DNA of 43,951 nt from Bacteroidales bacterium (GTDB lineage Bacteria; Bacteroidota; Bacteroidia; Bacteroidales; Tenuifilaceae): the NCBI GenBank assembly GCA_013376985.1, contig JACABB010000007.1, positions 112,328 through 156,278 on the forward strand. The letters are read 5' to 3'. Under the pieces are notes generated by a model. That model was not told the origin of the DNA, made no database searches, and saw only the letters and a list, made by a program, of their open reading frames with translations. A program made the position numbers and the translations under genes. Positions 15,968 through 25,710 of the stretch are shown here, piece by piece (positions within the stretch are counted from its first letter, which is position 1; each line of letters begins with the position of its first letter).

Positions 15968-17044
15968 CTAACTACTTTTCCTATTGTAATTTATTGCCTC
16001 TGCATACAAATTTACTATTTGGCATGCTATATTTTTAAGGCTAAAATCATGTTTTACTAAGCCTTGTATTTCTTTAGCTTCTGTACAATATTTTTCTTTT
16101 TCATTAAAAAAATCATTTAAAATAGTGTAGATTTCATCGGCATTTGGAGGTTCATTTCCAATAGCAACAAAATTATTCTCTTTATAATCCGCATAATTTG
16201 CGGTGGAAATTATTGAACCCAATCTTTTTTGATTAATGGAAAGAACAGGAACACCACATGCTAATGCTTCAAGGGAAACTCTTCCAACTCCTAAAATGAG
16301 GCTTGAATTTAAAAAAAACTCTTTAACATCTGTTTGATAACCGAAAACTTTACATATCTCTTTACCATACTCATTATTAATCCTTAAGGACTCTTTCCTG
16401 ATCAAATTTAAACAATTACCTTCCCCTATGAGGTTAAAGGTTATGTCCGGAAATTTTTTGATCAACATAGGTATTACCTTCTGAATGATCACTAGAATTA
16501 CTTTCGAATGATTTCTATCTATTCTGCTAACATATGTAATTGAGTATGGTCTTTCTCCTTTAACAAGTGATATAACCTCTACTCCATTGGGAATTACGGT
16601 TGATTTTTCTTTAATTTCATGGTAACATGCCGAAACATTGAGAACATGGTTACTAACAAATATTATCTTATCAGATGTGCTTTGGGTAAATTTCGATTTT
16701 AAATCGAGTCGGGTTCTCCCATGAACGGTCACTACAACAGGAATGTCAACGAATTTTCTGAGGATACAAGATGCTAAAATTGAGAGCCTTTGGTGTGCAT
16801 GAATTATATCAATATTATACTTTTTTACAATCCAATATAATTGTATTACGTTGAATGGCAGTATAATGTCTCTAAACCGACAAGGAATAAACTTTACATT
16901 TAAATTTAATCGAGAGACCTGTCTCCCATTAGCTGTTACCAAAAAAACATCATGATTTAATTCACTGAGAGCATTTGCCAGATCACATACATGATTTTCC
17001 GCACCACCAAATTCAAAACGTTTTAAAACAAGAAGTATTCTCAT
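15968..17044 (-). CDS. Glycosyltransferase family 4 protein
   Basis: A 358-residue GT-B-fold glycosyltransferase. The N-terminal GGAENHVCDLANALSELNH motif and the HAHQRLS and VTVHGRTR segments are typical of GT4; the C-terminal half has VIPNGVEV, ITYVSRIDR and the donor-site ESLALACGVP equivalent GRVSLEALACGVPVLS. No signal peptide is present, so it is a cytoplasmic enzyme probably acting in polysaccharide or lipid-glycan synthesis. It stands alone rather than in a polysaccharide cluster. It is transcribed divergently from the FAD/Fe-S oxidase, with 179 bp between starts. Confidence 0.88.
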   Translation of the reverse strand: MRILLVLKRFEFGGAENHVCDLANALSELNHDVFLVTANGRQVSRLNLNVKFIPCRFRDIILPFNVIQLYWIVKKYNIDIIHAHQRLSILASCILRKFVDIPVVVTVHGRTRLDLKSKFTQSTSDKIIFVSNHVLNVSACYHEIKEKSTVIPNGVEVISLVKGERPYSITYVSRIDRNHSKVILVIIQKVIPMLIKKFPDITFNLIGEGNCLNLIRKESLRINNEYGKEICKVFGYQTDVKEFFLNSSLILGVGRVSLEALACGVPVLSINQKRLGSIISTANYADYKENNFVAIGNEPPNADEIYTILNDFFNEKEKYCTEAKEIQGLVKHDFSLKNIACQIVNLYAEAINYNRKSS

Positions 17045-17223
17045 AAATAATCGCTGCTTGTAAAACTATTATTTTTCGTTTAGAAATAAAAAAACTATCC
17101 TATTTATTATGATTAAGTACTTTGAATCTTACATATAATGCCATTTTTACTTGACGCAGGTATTAGTTATTTTCGTTCAAAAGTTAAAAATCTATACCTT
17201 TATCCTTTTAAATTTTCGATGAA

Positions 17224-20160
17224 ATGGGAATAGAACATCTGCATAATAGTTTTACAGAACTTAAAAATCAGCTTGATGGGGACTTATCATGGGATAATTC
17301 TACCCTTTTACAATATGCTACAGATGCATCGGCTTATCGCGAAATTCCAGATGCTGTTGCTTTACCAAAAACAAAGGACGATTTAGTTAAACTAATTGCT
17401 TTTGCTAAAAAATATAAAATGCCTCTGATTCCACGCGCCGCAGGCACCTCATTGGCAGGTCAGGTTGTTGGCAAAGGGATTATTGTAGATATCTCAAGAT
17501 ATTGGGGCAAAATCATTGAAGTTAACGCTCATGAACATTGGGTAAGAGTTGAACCCGGTGTAATTCTCGATGAACTTAATCAGTTTCTTAAGCCATCAGG
17601 TTTATTTTTTGGCCCCGAAACATCTACTTCAAATCGTTGCATGATTGCAGGAATGGTGAGCAATAATAGCTGTGGCTCACATTCTATACTCTATGGAAGT
17701 ACACGTGATCATACCATTTTAGTAAAAATGATTCTTGATGATGGTTTAGAGTACGAGTTTTCTCCATTGTCAAAGGAAGAGTTTAGCAAAAAACTTAAGA
17801 TAGAGGGTAAGGAAGGTGAAATATATCGCTTTATCCATTCAATGCTATCGGATAGTAGTATTAGCAATGAAATAATTGAGCAATACCCTGAACCAGCAGT
17901 TAAACGCCGAAATAGCGGTTATGCGCTTGATAAACTTGTTGATAATTGCGTATTTGCCAATAACGATAATCTTTTTAATTTTTCGAATCTAATAGCAGGT
18001 AGCGAGGGAACGCTGGGTTTAATAACTGAAATTAAACTTAATTTGGTTCCTCTACCACCCAAAGAGAAGGCTGTAATAGCAGTTCACCTCGAAGAGCGAA
18101 ATCATGCCTTTAAAGCAAATCTTATTGCTCTAAAATATAAACCAGGAGCAGTAGAGATGATGGATAATATCATTCTTGGTTGTACTAAAGGAAATATTGA
18201 GCAGCAGAAAAACAGGTACTTTGTTCAGGGTGATCCTGGAGCAATTCTAATTGTTGAGTTTGCTAGAGAAACAAGGAATGAAATTGAGCAGATTGCTGCT
18301 CAAATGGAAGTGGATATGCGAGCCGCAGGGTATGGCTACCATTTCCCGTCTATTTGGGGTGACGATATCAATAAAGTTTGGGCTTTACGTAAAGCAGGAC
18401 TTGGTGTTCTATCAAATATTGAGGGTGATGCAAAACCAGTATCGCTTGTAGAGGATACGGCAATTAATGTTGAAAAGCTTCCAGATTATATGGAAGAGTT
18501 TGCTGCTATAATGACAAGCCATAATCTCGACTGTGTTTACCATGCCCATATTGGAAGTGGAGAGCTTCATCTAAGGCCTGTTCTGAACCTAAAAGATCCT
18601 AAAGATGTAGAACTTTTTAGGGAAATTGCTTACGAAGTTGCTCATCTTGTTAAAAAATATCGAGGTTCGCTAAGCGGTGAGCATGGCGATGGCAGATTAA
18701 GGGGCGAACTTATCCCAATTATGGTGGGTGAAAAGGTGTATAAATTAATGCAGGATGTTAAGCATGTTTTTGATTCCAATAATATTTTTAATCCCGAGAA
18801 AATTGTAAACACTCCGCAATTAAATACTTTCCTGCGATATACACCGGGCAGAAAAGAAAAGGAGATATCAACTATATTCGATTTTTCAAATACAAAAGGA
18901 ATACTTCGTGCCGCCGAAAAATGCAATGGATCAGGTGATTGCCGTAAATTTGTACTTGCAGGAGGCACAATGTGTCCAAGCTATATGGCAACAAAGCACG
19001 AAGGGAATTCAACCCGTGCAAGAGCCAATGTTCTGCGTGAGTTTTTAACCCAAAATGATAAAAAAAATCCATTCGATCACAAAGAGATATACGAAGTACT
19101 CGATCTCTGCTTATCCTGCAAGGGTTGTAAGAATGAATGCCCGTCGAGTGTGGATATGGCTAAGCTCAAAGCGGAATTTTTACAGCATTGGTACGATGCC
19201 AATGGCATTCCACTTCGGAGTAGAATGGTAGCATATATCACAAGAATAAACTCTTTGGGTAGCATTGCTCCTCGAATTACTAATTTCTTCCTTTCAAATA
19301 AGGTGATATCACCAATCATTATGAAAGGATTGGGATTTGAGCCCAAACGGAAGATGCCTACTCTTAACAAAATCACTTTCAAAAAATGGTTTAAAAGGCA
19401 TAAAGCCGAACCGAATAAGAATGGCAAAAGAGTTTTCCTTTTCCCCGATGAGTTCACAAATTACAACGATACACACATTGGCATTAAAGCGGTTGAATTG
19501 CTTGAGATTCTTGGTTACGAAGTAATTATTCCAGATGTTTTTGAAAGCGGGAGAACCTATATTTCAAAAGGACTTATAAGAACTGCTAAAAAAATTGCCA
19601 ACAAAAACATTGATTTGCTTAGCAAATTAATTTCCAACGACTCTCCTATTATTGGAATTGAACCATCAGCAATTCTAAGCTTTAGGGACGAATATTTGGA
19701 TTTATCCGATTCCGATAATTTGTGCAGCGCATCCTACCTTTCTAGAAATTCATTTCTATTCGATGAGTTTTTTATGATGGAGGTTGAAAAGGGTAATATT
19801 CGTAAGGAGCAGTTTAATTCACATGCAAAAGTGATGAAACTGCACGGGCATTGCCAGCAAAAAGCCGTAGCATCAACCAAAGCAACCAAAGCAATGCTTT
19901 CGTTCCCCAATGGGTATTCTGTATCTGAAATACCTAGCGGATGCTGCGGCATGGCAGGATCATTCGGGTATGAAAAGGAGCACTATGAGCTATCGATGCA
20001 GGTTGGTGAACTTGTGCTTTTCCCTGAGATTCGAAAAACACCAGAGGAGGTTACAATAGTTGCTCTTGGAACTAGCTGTAGGCACCAAATAAAGGATGGT
20101 ACAGGTCGAAAGGCATTACACCCAATAGAAGTGATGTGGGAGGCTGTTATAAAAGGGTAA
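17224..20160 (+). CDS. FAD-linked oxidase / Fe-S protein (D-2-hydroxyacid dehydrogenase type)
   Basis: A 978-residue fusion. The N-terminal FAD_binding_4 domain (about 35-180) has IPRAAGTSLAGQVVGKG and MVSNNSCGSHS; the FAD-oxidase C domain (about 280-545) has HAHIGSGELHLRP and LSGEHGDGRLRG. Two 4Fe-4S motifs follow around C567-C584 and C629/C632/C635/C639 (CLSCKGCKNECP). The C-terminal CCG-type domain has HGHCQQ with C877 and SGCC with C907/C908. This architecture oxidises D-lactate, D-2-hydroxyglutarate or similar acids and passes electrons through Fe-S clusters. A weak GC hairpin overlaps its end. Confidence 0.92.
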   Translation: MGIEHLHNSFTELKNQLDGDLSWDNSTLLQYATDASAYREIPDAVALPKTKDDLVKLIAFAKKYKMPLIPRAAGTSLAGQVVGKGIIVDISRYWGKIIEVNAHEHWVRVEPGVILDELNQFLKPSGLFFGPETSTSNRCMIAGMVSNNSCGSHSILYGSTRDHTILVKMILDDGLEYEFSPLSKEEFSKKLKIEGKEGEIYRFIHSMLSDSSISNEIIEQYPEPAVKRRNSGYALDKLVDNCVFANNDNLFNFSNLIAGSEGTLGLITEIKLNLVPLPPKEKAVIAVHLEERNHAFKANLIALKYKPGAVEMMDNIILGCTKGNIEQQKNRYFVQGDPGAILIVEFARETRNEIEQIAAQMEVDMRAAGYGYHFPSIWGDDINKVWALRKAGLGVLSNIEGDAKPVSLVEDTAINVEKLPDYMEEFAAIMTSHNLDCVYHAHIGSGELHLRPVLNLKDPKDVELFREIAYEVAHLVKKYRGSLSGEHGDGRLRGELIPIMVGEKVYKLMQDVKHVFDSNNIFNPEKIVNTPQLNTFLRYTPGRKEKEISTIFDFSNTKGILRAAEKCNGSGDCRKFVLAGGTMCPSYMATKHEGNSTRARANVLREFLTQNDKKNPFDHKEIYEVLDLCLSCKGCKNECPSSVDMAKLKAEFLQHWYDANGIPLRSRMVAYITRINSLGSIAPRITNFFLSNKVISPIIMKGLGFEPKRKMPTLNKITFKKWFKRHKAEPNKNGKRVFLFPDEFTNYNDTHIGIKAVELLEILGYEVIIPDVFESGRTYISKGLIRTAKKIANKNIDLLSKLISNDSPIIGIEPSAILSFRDEYLDLSDSDNLCSASYLSRNSFLFDEFFMMEVEKGNIRKEQFNSHAKVMKLHGHCQQKAVASTKATKAMLSFPNGYSVSEIPSGCCGMAGSFGYEKEHYELSMQVGELVLFPEIRKTPEEVTIVALGTSCRHQIKDGTGRKALHPIEVMWEAVIKG

Positions 20161-20178
20161 GGACATTTACCCCCCTTT
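20152..20178 (+). terminator. Weak hairpin at the end of the FAD oxidase gene
   Basis: AAAGGGTAA pairs with TTACCC-CCCTTT around the stop codon, with a three-base bulge and only scattered T residues after it. This is a poor terminator at best. Confidence 0.3.
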
Positions 20179-20243
20179 AATTTCTCTTTTACACAGTGAC
20201 CCTTTGAAACACGTATCAAGTTAAATATTTCCTAGGCAATTCA

Positions 20244-21167
20244 TTATTGTTTTCTAGCCTTTTTCTCCATTGGTAGAATGCAACTATAAACAAACCTATT
20301 GATTGGTACATCAATACCGTATTTTTGTGCAAGTTTAACCACAGTACCATTCTGATACTCGATCTCGGATGGTTTTCCTGCCCAAACATCTCTTGTTAAC
20401 GAGGAAGTATTATTATAAGGAACTTTATCAATTGATTCTACTGTTCTTTCTACGAAATCGGAATCAATTTTAATCCCAACTTTTTGCGAAAGCAAATAAA
20501 TCTCACGAAACAGATCAATCATTAGTTGTCTTGTCTCCTTGAGTTCCCTTAATTCGCCATAAGTTGTTTTTGTAATGGCTAATAATCCACTAACACAAAT
20601 AGCAATGAATTTTTCCCATAAATCAGCATCTATATCCTTAGATATTATTGATCTTATCCCAGCTTCACTGAATATCTCATTTATCATTTGAATTCTTTCT
20701 GTTACTGAATTATCCAACTCCCCGAATATAATTACAGGTTCGAGTCCAAGATGATTGATCACTCCAGGAGATTCAATTTTACTGATTATGCGACATAGCC
20801 CGCCAACAACATTCTCTCGATTGATAAACTCCCTCAGCTCTTCGGTGGCAAGAATGCCATTCTGGAGCGGTAAAATAGTGGTATTTGAATTTATCACATC
20901 TTTTAATTCTCTAGCAATCTCTTTAATTTGCCATGCTTTAACTGATGTAATAATCAGATCAGCCGTTCCGATAGATTTTATACTATCCGTTGCTTTAACC
21001 GATTCCACTTTAAAATCACCAAGGATGCTTTTAACTACCAATCCATTCTGCTGAATTGCCTTTAGATGCTCACCCCTAGCAACAAAGGTTACATCGTAAC
21101 CAGCGTGGGCAAGCTTACCGCCAAAGTATCCACCTACCCCACCTACTCCTATTATGGCTATATTCAT
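20244..21167 (-). CDS. panE: 2-dehydropantoate 2-reductase (ketopantoate reductase)
   Basis: A 307-residue PanE/ApbA-family NADPH-dependent reductase making pantoate for CoA synthesis. The N-terminal nucleotide site IGVGGVGGYFGGKLAHAGYDV is exact for the family. Further landmarks are VKAWQI, LPLQNGILATEELREF, the catalytic-lysine helix AITKTTYGELRE and the C-terminal SSLTRDVWAGKPSEIEYQNG. It is a single gene, converging with the FAD oxidase. Paralogues of PanE can reduce other 2-keto acids, so the pantothenate role is inferred. Confidence 0.93.
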   Translation of the reverse strand: MNIAIIGVGGVGGYFGGKLAHAGYDVTFVARGEHLKAIQQNGLVVKSILGDFKVESVKATDSIKSIGTADLIITSVKAWQIKEIARELKDVINSNTTILPLQNGILATEELREFINRENVVGGLCRIISKIESPGVINHLGLEPVIIFGELDNSVTERIQMINEIFSEAGIRSIISKDIDADLWEKFIAICVSGLLAITKTTYGELRELKETRQLMIDLFREIYLLSQKVGIKIDSDFVERTVESIDKVPYNNTSSLTRDVWAGKPSEIEYQNGTVVKLAQKYGIDVPINRFVYSCILPMEKKARKQ

Positions 21168-21253
21168 TTTATGGTGATTAAGTCATTTATAAAGTATAGT
21201 GTCCAAAACTAAATGTAGTAGCTGATTTTCGGTCATTATCCTGTCATCAAAAC

Positions 21254-21265
21254 ACAAACGTTTGT
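21254..21265. promoter_or_regulatory. Perfect 12-bp palindrome upstream of panE
   Basis: ACAAACGTTTGT is a perfect palindrome 87 bp upstream of the panE start in the 165-bp gap between panE and the nuclease-like gene. It could be an operator, but no second copy was noticed. Confidence 0.25.
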
Positions 21266-21332
21266 AAAGAAAACCGCTAATAGCAAATTAGTACACTTGC
21301 AATTGTCATATAGTTTTTATTAACGCCCAGTT

Positions 21333-23012
21333 TTATATTTTCATATTTAATACTCCATTAATTTTTTTTGACAAATTTTTAGAGTTTATCTCATATTCAA
21401 TATCAAAATCTTTATCTGATTTGTAAAATATAAATGAAGGTAATGCAATTGATTCATTTGCAGATAGTTCATTAACCTCACATTCTAAAACAGTATAATC
21501 TGGATTATCATAAAAAATATCGTAATCAAAAAGATATTTTAAAATGTTAAAATACTGTTCAACTCTTTTAGAGTTACCTTTAAAGAATGGATTCATTGCT
21601 AGATTCGAATATGTATATTCAAAATTTTGAATGTATTCTAAGTGTTTTTTTGAATAGAATTCATTTACCTTACTATCCTTTTGGTGTTTAGCACAATACA
21701 CTAAAAGATTATCTAAACTGTTGAATTCTTTAAGAATATCAATTCTTTTGGGATATGGAAATTCTTTAGGTGTGATAATTTTAATTTCTTTAGGCAAAAA
21801 TAACTTTATTCGCAGTCCTTTTTCATAAGATTTACTTTCATTCCTAAGTACAATTGGTAAAAAAAATAGCTCTCTAACCTCTGACCAAAATTGAAGAAGA
21901 TCACATAAGTTTTCTAGATTTATTTCAAATTCATCATATGCTTCTTTTTTTGCTTTCTCATTATCTGTTCCTGTTAGAATAATTTCGTAATTTCCAGAAA
22001 TTATTGTAATTGAATTTTTAGATTCTTTTAATTCCCCAAATTCGAAAAACTCATAAGGAAGTTTAATCTTTAATATTTTTAATGCTTTCTCTGAAATATC
22101 CTTTTTTTCATAATCTGAAATAATAACAGGTTCATTCTTATATTGGATTAATGATCTTCTAGGTAAAATCATCCTTGTAAATTCCAGATCTCCAAAAAGT
22201 GAAATAACTTCTTCTTTTTCAGGTTCAATCTTAATATCATATTTTAAGATACGTTCATATAAATTAATTAGTTCCTTCTTTTTTTCTTCAATGTAATTCT
22301 GTCCTTCAATCTCAGGAAGGCTTAAAGTAGATAAAGAATTTGTAAATTCTATTTTCCCTGTTAAATAAAAGGAAAGTAATAATTCACTATTCGATTTCGA
22401 TAAATGTTTAGAGTAATTGTGCTTGAACCAACTTAATAATTCATTTTCAAATTGAGATTTTGATACTTTTTTACCACTGGTTGAAAAAAACATGAATTGA
22501 CTTATTAACCCTCCATAAATTAGCTCTTTAGTAAAATAATCAACATTTATTTTATTTATAGAAAGGAATCTATCAATATTGGAAATAATAGCGCCTTTAA
22601 TTGTGAGTAAATCTAAGTTGTAGAAATCTACTTTTATTTTATCCTTTATCTTATAAAGTTTTTTAAACTTTTCGTCAAAAGCCTCTAATTCTAGATCTTC
22701 AATATTTTTAAAATATTGTTTTGTAGACGTTGTAGAATTACCAACTAGAATTACACAAAATGAAACGGCAGAAGAATTAGAATCATACAAATTCAGAAGA
22801 TAGTTTAGAATTTCTGTTTTTCCAAAATCATTAATTGAGGACTTTACTTGATATATTCTTTCATCTGAATTTTCATCTGTCCAAGCAATATCAACTTTGT
22901 CATTATCAGTATCAGGTTCAATACAGATATATTTCCATTCATTTTGCAAAGATTCTAATACTGCAATTATTGTTTGACAGATATAACCTCTTATACTTTC
23001 TTTACCACTCAT
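21333..23012 (-). CDS. Orphan protein with N-terminal Cap4/DUF4297-like nuclease domain
   Basis: A 559-residue protein. The first 60 residues carry the pattern of the Cap4/DUF4297 dsDNA-endonuclease domain of the PD-(D/E)xK type: RGYICQ (G9, Q13), then E32, D41 (KVDIAW) and Q55-V-K57. The remaining 450 residues are mostly helical, charged and unrecognised; no Walker A P-loop or transmembrane segment is seen. Its base composition is visibly more AT-rich than that of flanking genes. It sits alone between housekeeping genes with no obvious partner, consistent with a single-gene defence system or a horizontally acquired island. The nuclease assignment is inference from motifs. Confidence 0.7.
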   Translation of the reverse strand: MSGKESIRGYICQTIIAVLESLQNEWKYICIEPDTDNDKVDIAWTDENSDERIYQVKSSINDFGKTEILNYLLNLYDSNSSAVSFCVILVGNSTTSTKQYFKNIEDLELEAFDEKFKKLYKIKDKIKVDFYNLDLLTIKGAIISNIDRFLSINKINVDYFTKELIYGGLISQFMFFSTSGKKVSKSQFENELLSWFKHNYSKHLSKSNSELLLSFYLTGKIEFTNSLSTLSLPEIEGQNYIEEKKKELINLYERILKYDIKIEPEKEEVISLFGDLEFTRMILPRRSLIQYKNEPVIISDYEKKDISEKALKILKIKLPYEFFEFGELKESKNSITIISGNYEIILTGTDNEKAKKEAYDEFEINLENLCDLLQFWSEVRELFFLPIVLRNESKSYEKGLRIKLFLPKEIKIITPKEFPYPKRIDILKEFNSLDNLLVYCAKHQKDSKVNEFYSKKHLEYIQNFEYTYSNLAMNPFFKGNSKRVEQYFNILKYLFDYDIFYDNPDYTVLECEVNELSANESIALPSFIFYKSDKDFDIEYEINSKNLSKKINGVLNMKI

Positions 23013-23105
23013 TTTATGTCATTTTCAAGTTGGCATTAACTTACCATTTTTTGGTATATATAAATCCATGTTAGAATATACTGTAGGTTAAAACTATCCT
23101 CCATA

Positions 23106-23113
23106 CAAATATA
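23106..23113 (-). promoter_or_regulatory. Possible -7 promoter element of the nuclease-like gene
   Basis: The minus strand reads TATATTTG, a full TAnnTTTG match about 94 bp before the start codon. No TTTG lies at 19-21 bp spacing, so confidence is low. Confidence 0.35.
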
Positions 23114-23153
23114 CCTTTTGTTCCTCAAACATCATAAAGTTATTATGTGCAAT

Positions 23154-23184
23154 AAAAAAACCGCCATCCTAAAGGTAGCGGTTC
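23154..23184 (-). terminator. Rho-independent terminator of the PQQ-repeat gene
   Basis: On the minus strand AACCGC, a loop region with cta-cctttagg-atg, GCGGTT and then seven T residues. It lies 22 bp beyond the stop of the propeller gene. Confidence 0.8.
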
Positions 23185-23205
23185 TTATAGTTGGGTTATA
23201 TTTCT

Positions 23206-24549
23206 CTATGGAACAAGTTTATAGCAAACCAGTTGCTGCATATAACGAAGGTATAACTTTCCGTTGGCAACTACTGGAACAGTCCATGATGGATTTTTTA
23301 CATCTGCAATGGCAGATTTAATTTCACCTATCTTTTTAAAGCCAGAGGTTTCGGGTTTTATAAGGAATATGTTCCCTTTTAAGTCCTGGCAAATAAGATA
23401 CCCATCGGCAAAGGTTGTTGTTCCCTGCCCTATTTGATCTGTACTCCACATCTCTTGGCCTGTCAGCAGTTCAATACATTTAAACTGACCAGAATTTCGA
23501 AAACTTTCGCCTGAATATCCATATATATATCCATCAATAAGAATTGGATCGGAGTGATGTGCCTCAACTATATCGCTTTTCCATAAAACAGAATACCCAT
23601 CTTTGGTAACTTTTATAGCCTCACAACCCATACCATAACCAGAAGTATGGTAAACAATATCACTGCAAACTATTGGCGTAGTTGCATTAATACTGTATTG
23701 GGTTGGCCAAGGAACAGTCCATCGAACTTTACCGTCCGCAGGATTAAGGCATGATAGACCTTTTCCGTGGTATATAAGAAGTTTTACTTCATTTTCAATA
23801 TTCATGGTTATTGAAGCAGAGTATCCAACTTCTCCCTCCATGGATTTCCAAAGAACCTTACCCGTTAATTTATCATAGGCTATTACTAAGGCTTTTCCTC
23901 CGCCTTGAACTATCACCATATTTTCGAATACAAGGGGAGTTGTCGAAAATCCCCATGAAGGTTCAATTCCACCCTCATCCTTTACATTTTTTCTCCAAAG
24001 AAGTTTTCCATCCTCAAGCTGCCAGCAAACTAAATCGCCGCTACGTCCAAATGTGTATACTTTATCATCATTGATAAATGGGGTTGCACGTGAGCCTGGA
24101 CCATGAGCTGTTTCGGCTTTAGCCTCGTAGGATCCTTTCCAAATCAATTGTCCATTATCAGCATTTAAACAGAAAACTAAGTCGTTTCTTTCATCCCTAC
24201 CAGGAACAATCAGCCTATTACCCTGAATTACAACGGATGACCACGAGGCGGTGGCTTTATCCTGACACAGGTAATTAACTGACCAAAGTTTTTCGAGTCC
24301 ATTAGACCAATCAGTTTTAATACCCGTTGTTGCGCTCTTCCCTTCAAAATTAACTCCCCTCCAATTTAACCAATCTGCAACTCCTTTAGTAATTGGAGGT
24401 ATTGAGGTTGTATTTGTTGGTATATTTTCTTGCTTACCCGTTAATGGTTCGCTTCCCATTACTAATTTATAAATCTTATACCCAAAAAAACCTGCAAAAA
24501 GCAATAGAATTCCAGCGATTATAAGAATAATCTTAAGATATTTTTTCAT
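23206..24549 (-). CDS. PQQ-like beta-propeller repeat protein, membrane anchored
   Basis: A protein of 447 residues from the ATG at 24549; the open frame continues to a TTG at 24558, but the ATG gives a standard N-terminus. Residues 1-25 (MKKYLKIILIIAGILLLFAG) form a transmembrane anchor or uncleaved signal. The rest consists of repeated propeller blades with the PQQ-repeat pattern (LVFCLNADNGQLIWKG, LVCWQLEDGKLLWRK, VIAYDKLTGKVLWKS, LSCLNPADGKVRWTV). Such proteins act in the periplasm, either as BamB-like scaffolds or as quinoprotein-like sensors; no catalytic residues for a PQQ enzyme can be identified. It is a single gene with its own terminator. Confidence 0.87.
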   Translation of the reverse strand: MKKYLKIILIIAGILLLFAGFFGYKIYKLVMGSEPLTGKQENIPTNTTSIPPITKGVADWLNWRGVNFEGKSATTGIKTDWSNGLEKLWSVNYLCQDKATASWSSVVIQGNRLIVPGRDERNDLVFCLNADNGQLIWKGSYEAKAETAHGPGSRATPFINDDKVYTFGRSGDLVCWQLEDGKLLWRKNVKDEGGIEPSWGFSTTPLVFENMVIVQGGGKALVIAYDKLTGKVLWKSMEGEVGYSASITMNIENEVKLLIYHGKGLSCLNPADGKVRWTVPWPTQYSINATTPIVCSDIVYHTSGYGMGCEAIKVTKDGYSVLWKSDIVEAHHSDPILIDGYIYGYSGESFRNSGQFKCIELLTGQEMWSTDQIGQGTTTFADGYLICQDLKGNIFLIKPETSGFKKIGEIKSAIADVKNPSWTVPVVANGKLYLRYMQQLVCYKLVP

Positions 24550-24608
24550 AAAGTTCAATTGATGTTTTGGTAACTTATTATTAAATATTTAATTAATTAT
24601 TAAAAGGG

Positions 24609-24663
24609 TTGAATAATAGAATGTTGGAAGAGATCGCAACTTTTCCATTGCTTCATTATTCAA
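24609..24663. repeat. Octamer-periodic inverted repeat downstream of sucD
   Basis: The left arm (24609-24632) TTGAATAATAGAATGTTGGA is mirrored by the right arm (24640-24663), ending CTTCATTATTCAA. Both are read as 8-bp units (gaataata, gaatgttg, gaagagat). It lies 18 bp beyond the sucD stop and may act as its terminator, although no T-run follows on the minus strand. It belongs to the same family as 4381-4475. Confidence 0.75.
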
Positions 24664-24680
24664 AAAAGTGCTTTAAATTT

Positions 24681-25556
24681 TTACTTTACAAGTGCCTTTT
24701 TCATAGTTTCTCCAATCATCGCCGGTGATTCCACTACATGAATACCGCATTCACGCATAATTTTCATTTTTGCAGCAGCAGTATCCTCTTCACCTCCAAT
24801 AATTGCGCCAGCATGACCCATTCTCCTTCCTTTAGGAGCCGTTTGTCCTGCAATAAAACCAACTACAGGTTTAGTTCTATGTTCACTATACCAGCGTGCT
24901 GCTTCTATCTCCATTTCTCCCCCTATCTCACCGATAATTACAATGCCCTCTGTTTCAGGATCAGCCATTAAAAGTTTAAGTGCATCAAGGGTTGTGGTGC
25001 CAATTATAGGATCTCCTCCAATACCAATACCTGTAGATTGACCTAGTCCTTGCTTTGTAACCTGATCTACAGCCTCGTAGGCTAGCGTACCAGAGCGAGA
25101 TATAATCCCAATGCTTCCCTTTTTATGAATAAATCCAGGCATTATACCAACTTTGGCTTCACCCGGAGTAATAACGCCAGGGCAATTTGGGCCAATTAGA
25201 CGAACATCTTTTAATTCAGATAAGATGTGTTTTACTTTTACCATATCAGCAACGGGAATTCCCTCAGTAATACAAATTATTAGTTTAATTCCAGACTTTG
25301 CTGCTTCAATAATTGAATCTGCGCCATAAGCTGGCGGAACAAAAATTATTGATACATTTGCGCCAACTTTTAATACTGCTTCTTCCACAGTATTAAAAAC
25401 AGGTAAACCTAAATGAAGCTGTCCTCCTTTGCCTGGTGTAATACCACCAACAACATTTGTTCCGTATTCTATCATCTGGGTTGCATGGAATGTCCCTTCG
25501 CTACCTGTAAACCCTTGAACGATAACTCTTGAATCTTTATTTACTAGTACGCTCAT
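24681..25556 (-). CDS. sucD: Succinyl-CoA synthetase alpha subunit
   Basis: A 291-residue CoA-binding/ligase protein of standard length. N-terminal [16 protein letters not shown] is the CoA-binding motif; [12 protein letters not shown] and [11 protein letters not shown] are conserved; the phosphorylated histidine is H248 in [12 protein letters not shown]. It forms ATP or GTP from succinyl-CoA in the TCA or propionate-forming pathways. The beta subunit gene sucC is not adjacent: upstream is the divergent malic enzyme, downstream the propeller gene. The beta subunit must be encoded elsewhere. Confidence 0.96.
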   Translation of the reverse strand: MSVLVNKDSRVIVQGFTGSEGTFHATQMIEYGTNVVGGITPGKGGQLHLGLPVFNTVEEAVLKVGANVSIIFVPPAYGADSIIEAAKSGIKLIICITEGIPVADMVKVKHILSELKDVRLIGPNCPGVITPGEAKVGIMPGFIHKKGSIGIISRSGTLAYEAVDQVTKQGLGQSTGIGIGGDPIIGTTTLDALKLLMADPETEGIVIIGEIGGEMEIEAARWYSEHRTKPVVGFIAGQTAPKGRRMGHAGAIIGGEEDTAAAKMKIMRECGIHVVESPAMIGETMKKALVK

Positions 25557-25710
25557 CGATTAGGTTTTTTAATAAATAATTAATGCGAAATTTTGCTCTA
25601 ATATAAACAATTTGTAGCTTTAAAACACTCGTATTAATTTACACTTTGAAATTTCTTTGTAAATTGCTTTTGAATAAAATAGGAAAAGTAATCACTTTAT
25701 CTATCAAATT

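Noticed and set aside
15878-16060. Small lysine-rich frame upstream of ackA
   Set aside because: It overlaps the end of the glycosyltransferase gene and reflects low-complexity AT-rich sequence.
21333-23012. ATPase or STAND domain in the nuclease-like protein
   Set aside because: The STSGKKVS and SGKES segments are not within a proper Walker A motif and no Walker B was found.
23118-23321. Short plus-strand frame of 67 codons with a hydrophobic start
   Set aside because: It runs through the terminator hairpin of the PQQ-repeat gene and into that gene's coding end on the other strand, with no supporting promoter or homology.
25557-25710. Promoter for malic enzyme formed by TTTG and TGCTTTTG
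   Set aside because: The spacing is only about 16 bp and the -7 element has a mismatch at its conserved A, so it is not convincing.
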